A stretch of 64,000 bases of DNA from M3007 sp043764095 (GTDB lineage Bacteria; Bacteroidota; Bacteroidia; Chitinophagales; Saprospiraceae): assembly GCA_043764095.1 (NCBI GenBank), contig JAYUKX010000193.1, positions 1 to 64,000 of the forward strand, given 5' to 3'. This document shows, piece after piece, positions 35,538 through 43,038 of this stretch. A program made the translations under genes and the position numbers. Numbering within the stretch: position 1 is the stretch's first letter; the number at the start of each line of letters is the position of its first letter. The notes beneath the pieces are model-generated. The model had not been told where the DNA came from. It searched no databases and saw nothing but the letters and a program-made list of their open reading frames with translations.

Positions 35538-36104
35538 TTACACATCATCGAGCGACTTTCGTTTATGCAATTGGTGGTTGGCTTTGAACTGTGATGGAGT
35601 CAGTCCGGTTACCTGCCGGAATTGGTTGCTCAAATGCTGCGGACTACTGTATTCCATTTGGTGCGCGATTTCTGTAATGGTCAGTTCATCATACAATAGC
35701 AATTCCTTTGCCCGTTCGATTTTTTGGGCAATGATGAATTTTTCAATCGTCAAACCTTCCACTGCTGAAAACAGGCGGCTCAATTGGCCGTATTCATGTA
35801 ATGTCTCGCTGGCTAGGAATTCCGAAAAGTTCATTGCCAATGGTCGCCTATTCGCGCCATAATGAATTTCAGCAATGACCAATGTTTTTATTTGCTCTAC
35901 GAGACGGCTGTTTCGGTCGTCAAGGAGTTCAAATCCTTCTTTTTTAAGGCTTTCGCGCAGTGCCAATAACTGCTCTGACGTAGGCAGGGTTGTTAATTGA
36001 ACTTCGCCAAGTTGGACGTTTTTTGCAACCAACCCCGCCGCTTCTAAGAGTAGGTTGACGGTACGAATACAGCGTGGACAAACCATGTTTTTAATGAAGA
36101 GCAT
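35538..36104 (-). CDS. AraC family regulator with HMA-like CxxC N-terminal domain
   Basis: 188 residues from the ATG at 36104 (a TTG two codons earlier is unlikely). Residues 1-60 look like a diverged HMA domain (MLFIKNMVCPRCIRTV, then VQLGEVQLTTLPTSEQLLALRESLKKEGFEL), with a metal-binding-type CPRC motif. The C-terminal 100 residues are an AraC double helix-turn-helix (NFSEFLASETLHEYGQLSRLF, TITEIAHQMEYSSPQHLSNQFRQVTGLTPSQF). Neighbouring genes encode an HMA-MauE protein, a multicopper oxidase and an HMA-DUF3347 protein, so it probably senses copper or a similar metal directly and controls them. Confidence 0.88.
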   Translation of the reverse strand: MLFIKNMVCPRCIRTVNLLLEAAGLVAKNVQLGEVQLTTLPTSEQLLALRESLKKEGFELLDDRNSRLVEQIKTLVIAEIHYGANRRPLAMNFSEFLASETLHEYGQLSRLFSAVEGLTIEKFIIAQKIERAKELLLYDELTITEIAHQMEYSSPQHLSNQFRQVTGLTPSQFKANHQLHKRKSLDDV

Positions 36105-36178
36105 TGTCAATGGAATAAAGTTATAGCCCTATAAAAAGGGCAGTGAGAGCGTACAAAATGAAGATTTAAAACGAACCG

Positions 36179-36254
36179 GTAACTACTTAGATCGCTCCTG
36201 TTTCGGTCAAAAAACTGCTTTTTTTGACTTAAAACCGCATACCTAAGTAGTTAC
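36179..36254. repeat. 76-bp palindrome between multicopper oxidase and AraC genes, containing a terminator-like hairpin
   Basis: GTAACTACTTAG at 36179-36190 is perfectly repeated inverted at 36243-36254. Inside, GTCAAAAAA and TTTTTTGAC form a 9-bp stem (about 36207-36229). It lies 3' of the multicopper oxidase gene and 5' of the regulator gene, so it may terminate the first and/or be a regulatory site of the second. Confidence 0.65.
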
Positions 36255-36283
36255 GATTGGTCTATGAATAAAACCTGCCTAGA

Positions 36284-37744
36284 TTACTTAATTTCATAAT
36301 TGAGCATCATGCCGCCGTCTTCGTGTTCTAGGTTGTGGCAATGAAAAACATATTTGCCCAAAAGGTCCGAGAAATGAACAATAATACGGACTTTTTCGCC
36401 AGGGAAAGCCAGTACAGTATCCTTCCAGCCTTTTTCCCAAGGTTCTACGCGCCCGCGTCCACCTGTGCGAGAAAGTACTTGAAACTGCCCTGCATGGAGG
36501 TGCATTGGGTGGGTCTCGGTACCATCGGTATTATCAAATTCCCAAACTTCGACCGAACCTGCTTTTACCACTTCGTCGATACGATTAGCGTCGAAAAATT
36601 TCCCATCCAATGGGTGTATCATGCCCGATGTCATCATACCACCATGCGACATCATGTGCCCGATATTGAAAGTCCTAGTAGCAATCGCATCTGATTCGGC
36701 GATTTTTTCTACCGCCATTAGCGCATTCGGTAGCATAAACGGGTCGTTTACCTTTGTTCCGATCTTGAATTTCAAGATTTTGAACGCTTGTTTACCCTGA
36801 GTTTTTGTACCATCAAAGGTATTGCTTTGCAAGAAAACCTCGTCGCCTACGCTATTAACACCAAAATTAATCAGTACATCGGCGCGCTCGCCTGGCGCAA
36901 GCAACACAGATGTCACAGGTGCTGGAGCATCGAGTAAACCGCCATCTGTGCCGATAAGTTGGAAGGTTGCTCCAGAGGAGAGCGCGAAGTTGTAAATCCG
37001 TGCATTCGAGCCATTGAGCAATCGGAACCGATAGGTACGCGTGGCCACTTCCAGCATTGCACCTACAGTACCGTTGACCAAAACCGATTCGCCGAACATA
37101 CCAATACTGCGGTCGTCGTCGGAAGGTGTATAGGAAAGTCCATTATCAAGCCGTTTATCTTGTACTACAAGTGGCACATCAAATTCGCCCGAAGGCAGGC
37201 TGAGTGCGTCCTCTGCTACTGAACCAACGATGAAAAAACCTGCCAGACCACGATACGCTTGGCTCGCAGTAGCCATATCGGGATGTGGGTGGTACCAATA
37301 AGTTCCAGGGCGATTTTTTATCTGGAAGTCGTACATAAACGAACTGCCAGACGCGGTCAAGTCAGTTGGATAGCCATCCTGCAATGCTGGTACTTCGAGG
37401 CCGTGCCAATGGATATTAGTGGCTTCTGAAAGGCTATTTTTAAAGTCCAGTTGGAACGTCTCGCCCTGATTGATATGAATTGTTGGGCCAAGAATAGTTG
37501 CACTACCATAACCCAGCGCATTGACAGATATGCCCGTTCCAAGGGACGCAATGCCTGATTTTGCCTCCAGTACACCTGATTTGCCATCCAAAACGGCAGG
37601 AATGGCCACGGGATTGGCGAATGATTTTTCCACCACATTGCGGGCCGTAGCGTTAGAGCCCATGTGCATTTTGTGACAGGCTTGGATCGAAAAGGCCAGT
37701 GCCACAACCGCTAAAATTGAATATTGAAATTTATAAGTATTCAT
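36284..37744 (-). CDS. multicopper oxidase lipoprotein
   Basis: 486 residues from the ATG at 37744; this start gives a lipoprotein signal (MNTYKFQYSILAVVALAFSIQAC, lipobox SIQAC). Three cupredoxin domains with all copper ligands: NIHWHGLEVP and YWYHPHPD in the first domain, HPMHLHAGQF and YVFHCHNLEHEDGGMM at the C-terminus (type 1, 2 and 3 sites). A Met/His-rich stretch IGHMMSHGGMMTSGMIHP before the last domain is like the Cu(I)-binding segment of CueO. Predicted periplasmic or outer-membrane-anchored cuprous oxidase protecting from copper. Same strand as the HMA-DUF3347 gene, 84 bases downstream of it. Confidence 0.93.
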   Translation of the reverse strand: MNTYKFQYSILAVVALAFSIQACHKMHMGSNATARNVVEKSFANPVAIPAVLDGKSGVLEAKSGIASLGTGISVNALGYGSATILGPTIHINQGETFQLDFKNSLSEATNIHWHGLEVPALQDGYPTDLTASGSSFMYDFQIKNRPGTYWYHPHPDMATASQAYRGLAGFFIVGSVAEDALSLPSGEFDVPLVVQDKRLDNGLSYTPSDDDRSIGMFGESVLVNGTVGAMLEVATRTYRFRLLNGSNARIYNFALSSGATFQLIGTDGGLLDAPAPVTSVLLAPGERADVLINFGVNSVGDEVFLQSNTFDGTKTQGKQAFKILKFKIGTKVNDPFMLPNALMAVEKIAESDAIATRTFNIGHMMSHGGMMTSGMIHPLDGKFFDANRIDEVVKAGSVEVWEFDNTDGTETHPMHLHAGQFQVLSRTGGRGRVEPWEKGWKDTVLAFPGEKVRIIVHFSDLLGKYVFHCHNLEHEDGGMMLNYEIK

Positions 37745-37828
37745 AAGAAAAATTTGAAAAATGACCAAGTGCAGCGTCCGAAAACGCTGCACAGTCCTGT
37801 GAAAAAATGGATCAACTGTGGGGCATTA

Positions 37829-38695
37829 TTAAAGCGTTGCAGTCACTTTGCCACAAGTAAGCATTGATTTACCATAATATGGATTTTTTATCACCTTTTC
37901 TTTACTCAACCAATTTGCGCCTTTCCCGTCTCTCGCCATTGGACAAAACTGTTGATAAGCAGGCTCGGTATTGACGTTGAAGGTTTTGACTACTGTAAAA
38001 ATAGGATCGAAAAGTGCATAAAAATGGTCGCGTTGCTGCTCAATATCGTTTATTTCCGAAATTTTTGTGGCATCCAGTTTAATTTTTTCAGCAAGAGGCG
38101 TATAGATTTCCTGCTGCTCTTTACTGAAATTTGCCATTTTTACATTGCTAAGTGCCGTAACTAATGCCTTTGCTTTTGAATGAGCAGATTTGCTATCATC
38201 GGCTACCAATGCATTTTTTACAGCATAATAGGCGTTCAAAACCTGTCCAAGTTGTGCTTTCAATGCATCAGTATCTGATGGTTCAACAACAACTTCTACC
38301 GTAGATTTTTCAACAGCCACCGTAGATATAGGGTTGATCGTTGCTACAGTTTTAGTCGGACGCTCATATTGGCAGCAGCTGTGCAGGTTGTTGTACACCT
38401 CATCGGGAGCGGTAAATTGATCGCTATCATAGCCCGATAAAGCAATCCGTTGGAGCACCGCCTCGATATTGGTTTTGCTGGAATCAAAAGTGATTTGTGC
38501 CATTTTGGTGTTTTGGTCCCAATCCACCTTTGCCGTACCTTTTTGGAATGCTGCGGTTTCGATGGTTTTCTCGCACATACCGCAATTACCGTAGATTTTA
38601 ACGGTTTCTGTTTTAGCATTTTTGATTTGTGCAGTACAATTTGTACCGATGAGCAATACGATGAATGGTACTGCTATATTTATATTGAATCTCAT
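37829..38695 (-). CDS. secreted HMA domain plus DUF3347 protein
   Basis: 288 residues. Signal peptide (MRFNINIAVPFIVLLIGTNCTAQ; the Cys may instead make it a lipoprotein). Residues about 30-95 form an HMA domain with GNCGMCEKTIE and VDWDQNTKMAQITFDS. Residues about 140-285 are DUF3347 (LGQVLNAYYAVKNALVADDSKSAHSKAKAL, FCPMARDGKGANWLS, NPYYGKSMLTCG), a copper-efflux-associated domain seen also on CusB-like adaptors. Predicted periplasmic copper-binding protein of the same locus as the multicopper oxidase. Confidence 0.9.
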   Translation of the reverse strand: MRFNINIAVPFIVLLIGTNCTAQIKNAKTETVKIYGNCGMCEKTIETAAFQKGTAKVDWDQNTKMAQITFDSSKTNIEAVLQRIALSGYDSDQFTAPDEVYNNLHSCCQYERPTKTVATINPISTVAVEKSTVEVVVEPSDTDALKAQLGQVLNAYYAVKNALVADDSKSAHSKAKALVTALSNVKMANFSKEQQEIYTPLAEKIKLDATKISEINDIEQQRDHFYALFDPIFTVVKTFNVNTEPAYQQFCPMARDGKGANWLSKEKVIKNPYYGKSMLTCGKVTATL

Positions 38696-38716
38696 TATTT
38701 TAAAAAAATTATAAGT

Positions 38717-38750
38717 AGATATTATGCGAAGTTAATTTCGTATAATGTCT
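38717..38750. repeat. short palindromic repeat (family also at 57561 and 59334)
   Basis: AGATATTATGCGAA at 38717-38730 and TTCGTATAATGTCT at 38737-38750 form a 14-bp inverted repeat with two mismatches. A related sequence occurs at 57561-57594, and each end of the 59334-59617 element has the same outline (ATATTAT...CG...TAATGTC). Confidence 0.6.
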
Positions 38751-38928
38751 GGTGTGAAAATTACTTTTCAAGGCTAGTGACCTTATCCAAAGTTTGTGAT
38801 AAGCGCATGATACACCATAGTATTTGATACTAGGTCGTGAAAATTAGAGCCATTAAAGCAAACGAAAAAAGGGAATATAACGAAAGAAGTACGCTTTCGC
38901 TTAGACAGACCTATGGCTGTCAGGAAGT

Positions 38929-39324
38929 TTAACCGTTTATTTTGGGTGGTAGCCAAATGGAAAGATAAACAGCGTTTGGTATTTTATTAAGATAGTACCA
39001 AGTCGCTTTTTTAGGAAGGAAAGCAATAGGAGATATTGGGTTTTCCACTAACTGTATGAATAATTGTGCATGAGAAAATGAAGCAGCGCATTGGCAACCT
39101 TTATCACCGCAATCGCCCGCACAATCTCTTTCGTCGCCACAAGGTTGTGTTTGTGCTGTTTCTTCTGAGCAACAACTTTTATTGCTTGTTGTATTTTCGC
39201 AGGTTTCCTTTTTACCACAACCACCGCTTTTACCACAGGCAAAAACAGATACTGGCGACATTGCTGTAAAAGCAAACATCAAAGTATATATGGTTAAGAT
39301 GGAAATCGACAATTTCATACCCAT
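38929..39324 (-). CDS. small secreted Cys-rich protein of the metal locus
   Basis: 131 residues (a second ATG two codons later may be the start). Signal peptide to about residue 29 (SPVSVFA), then a compact Cys-rich segment at residues 30-80: CGKSGGCGKKETC, NKSCCSEE, QPCGDERDCAGDCGDKGCQC, 14 cysteines in all. The C-terminal 50 residues are hydrophobic/aromatic with no clear motif (ISPIAFLPKKATWYYLNK). I do not recognise a family. Lying at the far end of the copper locus, a periplasmic metal-binding or metal-storage role is plausible. Confidence 0.7.
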   Translation of the reverse strand: MGMKLSISILTIYTLMFAFTAMSPVSVFACGKSGGCGKKETCENTTSNKSCCSEETAQTQPCGDERDCAGDCGDKGCQCAASFSHAQLFIQLVENPISPIAFLPKKATWYYLNKIPNAVYLSIWLPPKING

Positions 39325-39396
39325 ACTTAACGTCTTTTGCTTGATATTGTTTTATGGAGATGCAAATCAATGCCACCAACCTCGCTAAATAGCAAT

Positions 39397-39429
39397 AAGT
39401 GCCCGGTCTCTCCAAAAGATCGGGCACTT
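39397..39429. other. stable hairpin between divergent genes
   Basis: AAGTGCCCGGTCT at 39397-39409 pairs with AGATCGGGCACTT at 39417-39429 (one wobble, 7-base loop). It lies in the 5' region of the Cys-rich protein gene, upstream of the SRPBCC gene promoter, so an ordinary terminator role is not obvious. Confidence 0.5.
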
Positions 39430-39464
39430 GTATTTTACAGCATGTGAAAAATAATGATTTGGCA

Positions 39465-39482
39465 CTGACATAATGCTGTCAG
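39465..39482. promoter_or_regulatory. palindromic operator candidate CTGACA-N6-TGTCAG
   Basis: A perfect 6-base inverted repeat with 6-base spacer, ending 10 bases before the TACTTTTG element at 39493; a repressor bound here would block the SRPBCC promoter. Confidence 0.45.
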
Positions 39483-39492
39483 TAATACCTCC

Positions 39493-39500
39493 TACTTTTG
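39493..39500 (+). promoter_or_regulatory. promoter element of the SRPBCC gene
   Basis: TACTTTTG, 48 bases before the ATG at 39549; supports that start over a TTG at 39498. Confidence 0.5.
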
Positions 39501-39548
39501 TATTCAATTTTAAAACACCTTGTAAACACCTTAACGATATTCAATATT

Positions 39549-39971
39549 ATGAGCCTTACACTAACGACACAAATCCAAATACATGCGCCTACAGCGGCAG
39601 TATGGGAAGCACTTACCTCGCCTGCTATGGTCAAACAATATTTTTTTGGCACCGATTTAGTCACCGATTGGCAGGTGGGCAGCCCTATTTATTTTCGTGG
39701 CGAATGGGACGGCACGCCTTACGAAGACAAAGGAACAGTATTGGAGTTTATGCCGCAACAACGTTTGAGTTATGATTACCTGAGTTCGTTTAGTGGATTG
39801 GCCGACTTGCCTGAAAATTACGCTCTAATTAGTTATGTTTTGGAGGAGCAAGATAGTGTTTGTACGCTCACCATAACACAAGATAAATTATCCGATGAAG
39901 AAAAACTAGCCCATTCTGAGCAAAATTGGCAAGCGATTATGGGCGAAATGAAAAAAATATTAGCATATTAA
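39549..39971 (+). CDS. SRPBCC (AHSA1/START-like) domain protein
   Basis: 140 residues from the ATG at 39549. An upstream in-frame TTG at 39498 falls inside the promoter element and would precede the normal family start. The AHSA1 pattern is clear: ITTQIQIHAPTAAVWEALTSP-type N-terminus, TDWQVGSPIYFRGEWDG, GTVLEFMPQQRLSYDY, ending NWQAIMGEMKKIL. These helix-grip proteins bind hydrophobic ligands or partner proteins; specific function unknown. Two bases before the next small gene. Confidence 0.88.
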   Translation: MSLTLTTQIQIHAPTAAVWEALTSPAMVKQYFFGTDLVTDWQVGSPIYFRGEWDGTPYEDKGTVLEFMPQQRLSYDYLSSFSGLADLPENYALISYVLEEQDSVCTLTITQDKLSDEEKLAHSEQNWQAIMGEMKKILAY

Positions 39972-39973
39972 TT

Positions 39974-40192
39974 ATGGTAGAAGTATTCAAAACAAATATC
40001 GAAGATACACCAACTGCGGAACATATTTCAGGCCAATTGTATCGTAAATTCCCAAATTATCGCGTCACTTTTGATTTAGAGGACTGCGACCATATTCTAC
40101 GTGTAGAATCCAACACATCGCCTGTGGAGGTAGATGGGGTGATCAAGACTGTGCAATATTGTGCGGTGGAAATAGCGGTATTGGAAGCGTAA
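39974..40192 (+). CDS. small ferredoxin-fold (HMA-like, Cys-less) protein
   Basis: 72 residues from the ATG at 39974, 2 bases after the SRPBCC stop, so translationally coupled. The pattern VEVFKTNIEDTPTAEHISGQLYRKFPNYRVTFDLEDCDHILRVES then VIKTVQYCAVEIAVLE fits the beta-alpha-beta-beta-alpha-beta HMA-like fold found in small Bacteroidetes proteins, but there is no CxxC metal motif. Function unknown. Confidence 0.75.
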   Translation: MVEVFKTNIEDTPTAEHISGQLYRKFPNYRVTFDLEDCDHILRVESNTSPVEVDGVIKTVQYCAVEIAVLEA

Positions 40193-40195
40193 ATA

Positions 40196-40235
40196 AAAAA
40201 AGACCTGTCAACGATAAACGATGACAGGTCTTTTT
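40196..40235. terminator. strong bidirectional terminator
   Basis: AGACCTGTCA at 40201-40210 and TGACAGGTCT at 40222-40231 form a perfect stem, with A-run before and T-run after, serving the plus-strand pair and the convergent trxA. Confidence 0.92.
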
Positions 40236-40252
40236 AATAAGTTCAAAATCGG

Positions 40253-40582
40253 TTAAACTGCCACGCCGATATGCGCATCAATTTGTCCTTTCATTACTGC
40301 CTTTGTTTGTGCACCTACGATACGAGCAATTTCTTTGCCCTCTTTGAATAGGATAAAAGTCGGAATACCACGAATATTGAAATTAGTGGGTGTTTCTGAA
40401 TTATCATCTACGTTCATTTTGGCGATAACCACTTTGCCATCGTATTCAGTAGTAAGTTCATCCAAAATGGGATTCATCATTTTGCATGGACCACACCATT
40501 CTGCCCAAAAATCAACTATTGTCAGTTTATCGCTGTTAAGTACATCTGCTTCAAAAGATGCATCTGAAATTTGCAATGCCAT
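40253..40582 (-). CDS. trxA: thioredoxin
   Basis: 109 residues, standard thioredoxin. Active site WCGPCK at residues 29-34 in VDFWAEWCGPCKMMNPIL; cis-proline region RGIPTFILFKEGKE; C-terminal LRRIVGA-like segment IARIVGAQTKA. General cytosolic disulfide reductase for ribonucleotide reductase, peroxiredoxins and others. A minus-strand TATTTTTG element is upstream. Confidence 0.97.
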   Translation of the reverse strand: MALQISDASFEADVLNSDKLTIVDFWAEWCGPCKMMNPILDELTTEYDGKVVIAKMNVDDNSETPTNFNIRGIPTFILFKEGKEIARIVGAQTKAVMKGQIDAHIGVAV

Positions 40583-40645
40583 TGTATGAAAAATTTAATA
40601 TTTTATTGAATAAGGTTAAAAACAAGCTAGAGACGAATTTTGTTG

Positions 40646-40653
40646 CAAAAATA
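40646..40653 (-). promoter_or_regulatory. promoter element of trxA
   Basis: TATTTTTG on the minus strand, 63 bases before the ATG; matches TAnnTTTG. Confidence 0.4.
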
Positions 40654-40712
40654 ACACTTTTGTAACACTGTCCGCTATTTGTATTGCAGAATTGTCCGTC
40701 GTGCGACGCAAT

Positions 40713-41999
40713 TTAAGCGCGTAATTTAGAAATTCTAGACTTACTTAGTTTTGCTTCGGCATAAGCGCGATCAATCACTAATTTACGTTCTGTGGCACCT
40801 TCCATTTTTGGATCAAACATAGCATCGGTGAGGATGGCTTCGCAAAGAGAGCGGAGACCGCGCGCACCTAGTTTGTATTCCAATGCTTTTTCGGCAATAA
40901 ATTGCACTGCGTCCTCGGTCAATTCCAATGCAATACCTTCCATATCAAACAGTTGTTGGTATTGCTTGAGGAGTGCATTGCGTGGTTGAGTAAGGATCAG
41001 TTTTAGGGTATCTGTATCCAATGGATCCAAATGCACCATGACTGGCAAACGCCCCACCAATTCAGGTATTAAACCAAATGCTTTAATATCTTGGTGGCTC
41101 ACATATTGGAGTAGATTTTCCTTATCAATTTTCTCCGATGCCTGTTTATTATAGCCAATTACCTGCGTATTGACGCGACGGGCAATGTTTTTTTCAATAC
41201 CATCAAATGCGCCACCACAGATAAATAAAATATTCTGGGTGTTTACTTTAAGCATTTTTTGTTCGGGGTGCTTACGTCCGCCTTGCGGTGGTACCAATAC
41301 TTCGGCACCTTCCAGCATTTTGAGCATACCTTGTTGTACGCCTTCGCCCGATACATCACGCGTAATGCTTGGATTATCCTGTTTGCGGGCTATTTTGTCG
41401 ATCTCGTCGATATAAACAATACCGCGCTCGGCTGCTTCTACATCAAAATCGCATACTTGCAATAATCGAGCAAGGATACTTTCTACATCTTCACCTACGT
41501 AACCTGCTTCGGTAAATACCGTTGCATCCACGATAGTAAAGGGTACATTGAGTTGTTTGGCAATGGTTTTGGCCATCAATGTTTTTCCAGTACCGGTTTG
41601 ACCCACAAATAGCACATTGGATTTTTCAATATCCACATCGCCTTGTTTGCCGTTTTCCTTGTACATCAAACGCTTATAATGGTTATATACGGCTACCGAT
41701 AATACCTTTTTAGCATCATCTTGACCAATGACATATTTATCCAAGAAAGCCTTCATTTCGGAAGGTGGAATAGGTTTTACTTTGCCACTATATTTGGATG
41801 AATAGCCGCCTTCTGTTCCATCACCTTTCGGCGGACGGGCAGCATCTTCGCCCAAATGCTGATCCACCATATCGGCTGCTTTATCGACACAGGCTTCGCA
41901 AATTTGGGCATCCATACCCGATATTAATATCAATACATCTTCCTTTCCACGTCCGCAGAAGGAACAATGATTTTGAGATATTTTCCCTTTTTTTACCAT
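40713..41999 (-). CDS. clpX: ATP-dependent Clp protease ATP-binding subunit ClpX
   Basis: 428 residues. N-terminal C4 zinc finger (CSFCGRGKEDV...CEACVDKA), Walker A GQTGTGKT, Walker B IVYIDEIDKI, sensor and arginine-finger regions (LIPELVGRLPVMVHLDPL), C-terminal small AAA domain (YKLGARGLRSLCEAILTDAMF). The IGF loop for ClpP docking is expected in the segment with ICGGAFDGIEK. A hexameric unfoldase feeding ClpP. clpP lies 140 bases upstream in the same direction, with an inverted repeat and a promoter between. Confidence 0.98.
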   Translation of the reverse strand: MVKKGKISQNHCSFCGRGKEDVLILISGMDAQICEACVDKAADMVDQHLGEDAARPPKGDGTEGGYSSKYSGKVKPIPPSEMKAFLDKYVIGQDDAKKVLSVAVYNHYKRLMYKENGKQGDVDIEKSNVLFVGQTGTGKTLMAKTIAKQLNVPFTIVDATVFTEAGYVGEDVESILARLLQVCDFDVEAAERGIVYIDEIDKIARKQDNPSITRDVSGEGVQQGMLKMLEGAEVLVPPQGGRKHPEQKMLKVNTQNILFICGGAFDGIEKNIARRVNTQVIGYNKQASEKIDKENLLQYVSHQDIKAFGLIPELVGRLPVMVHLDPLDTDTLKLILTQPRNALLKQYQQLFDMEGIALELTEDAVQFIAEKALEYKLGARGLRSLCEAILTDAMFDPKMEGATERKLVIDRAYAEAKLSKSRISKLRA

Positions 42000-42027
42000 T
42001 TTTTTTTAAAATTTAGGGGGACAAACA

Positions 42028-42108
42028 AAAGACGTTAGAGATAAGGCAAAGATACGGAGATAACTTAACGTTGTCCCAACTATCTCATTTCTTATTTCTA
42101 ACGTCTTT
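42028..42108. repeat. inverted repeat between clpP and clpX
   Basis: AAAGACGTTAGAGATAAG at 42028-42045 is inverted with one mismatch at 42091-42108; a further weaker match follows inward. Could act as terminator/attenuator between clpP and clpX, or protect mRNA ends. Confidence 0.6.
42047..42054 (-). promoter_or_regulatory. internal promoter element of clpX
   Basis: TATCTTTG on the minus strand, 47 bases before the clpX ATG, inside the inverted repeat; a CAA (TTG on minus) at 42077-42079 gives a -33-like element with 22-base spacing. Confidence 0.45.
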
Positions 42109-42139
42109 GTATCAAACGTTATTTAATCTCGTTAGAAGA

Positions 42140-42844
42140 TTACTTACGTGGGTTATCGCGGCTCAATACCTCGTCGATAAGGCCATACGCTTTTGCATCT
42201 TCTGCACCCATCCAGTTATCGCGGTTACAATCTTCTAAGATTTTCTCGTAAGTTTGTCCAGTGTGATGTGCAAGGATATCGTACAAAGATTTCTGCATTT
42301 TTTTGATCAAATGGTATGTGATCTCGATATCAGAAATTTGTCCTTGTGCGCCACCTGATGGCTGGTGGATCATAATATGGCTATGGAACAAGCAAGAACG
42401 TTTGCCTTTTGCGCCAGCAGCCAGCAATACTGCTCCCATAGAAGCGGCCAAACCTGTGCAAATTGTAGCGACATCGGGGCGGATATACTGCATGGTATCG
42501 TAAATACCAAGGCCGTCGATTACCGAACCGCCAGGGCTATTGATAAACATTTGTACATCGCGATTGGAGTCGATAGATTCCAAGAAAAGCAATTGTGCTT
42601 GAATGACATTGGCCACATATTCGGTCACAGGTACGCCCATGAAGATAATACGATCCATCATTAAGCGGCTAAAAACGTCCATTTGAACTACGTTCAATTG
42701 GCGCTCTTCGATCACTGCTGGGGTAAAAGCCTTAATATTTGGAGCCACGCCTGCAGTACTTTTCTGCATGTAATGCTCTAGGTGCATACTGCTCATGCCA
42801 AGATGGCCAACAGCATATTTTTTAAACTCGTTTTGGTCGAACAT
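42140..42844 (-). CDS. clpP: ATP-dependent Clp protease proteolytic subunit ClpP
   Basis: 234 residues, slightly long because of a 40-residue N-terminal extension before RQLNVVQMDVFSRLMMDRIIF. Catalytic triad regions: Ser in TGLAASMGAVLL, His in SHIMIHQPSGG, Asp in EDCNRDNWMGAEDAKAYGLID. Oxyanion glycines in INSPGGSVIDGL. Forms tetradecameric serine protease with ClpX. A 161-bp palindromic element is inserted between it and tig. Confidence 0.97.
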   Translation of the reverse strand: MFDQNEFKKYAVGHLGMSSMHLEHYMQKSTAGVAPNIKAFTPAVIEERQLNVVQMDVFSRLMMDRIIFMGVPVTEYVANVIQAQLLFLESIDSNRDVQMFINSPGGSVIDGLGIYDTMQYIRPDVATICTGLAASMGAVLLAAGAKGKRSCLFHSHIMIHQPSGGAQGQISDIEITYHLIKKMQKSLYDILAHHTGQTYEKILEDCNRDNWMGAEDAKAYGLIDEVLSRDNPRK

Positions 42845-42877
42845 GACTAGTTATATTTATTTTGTTGAAGCAATTTG

Positions 42878-43038
42878 AAGTATCAGGACACAATTAATTG
42901 CCATTTTGAACTTGGTCTTTTCCGCCTATACTTCGCCGTTTTTGCGTTAGATAGTATCCGCTATCCGCCTTTAAAACGGCTTGTCTATCCGAAAAATACC
43001 GGCGTTCAATTCTGCCAATTAATTATGTCCTGATACTT
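42878..43038. repeat. 161-bp palindromic MITE-like element, copy B
   Basis: Ends AAGTATCAGGACACAATTAA (left from 42878) and AAGTATCAGGACATAATTAA (right, minus strand from 43038). The whole element aligns with the reverse complement of copy A at 14513-14672 without large gaps. Lies between tig and clpP, starting 33 bases upstream of the clpP ATG. Confidence 0.85.

Noticed and set aside
37745..37792. Longer start of the multicopper oxidase
   Set aside because: The ATG at 37744 gives a clean lipoprotein signal; the extension would place residues in front of it.
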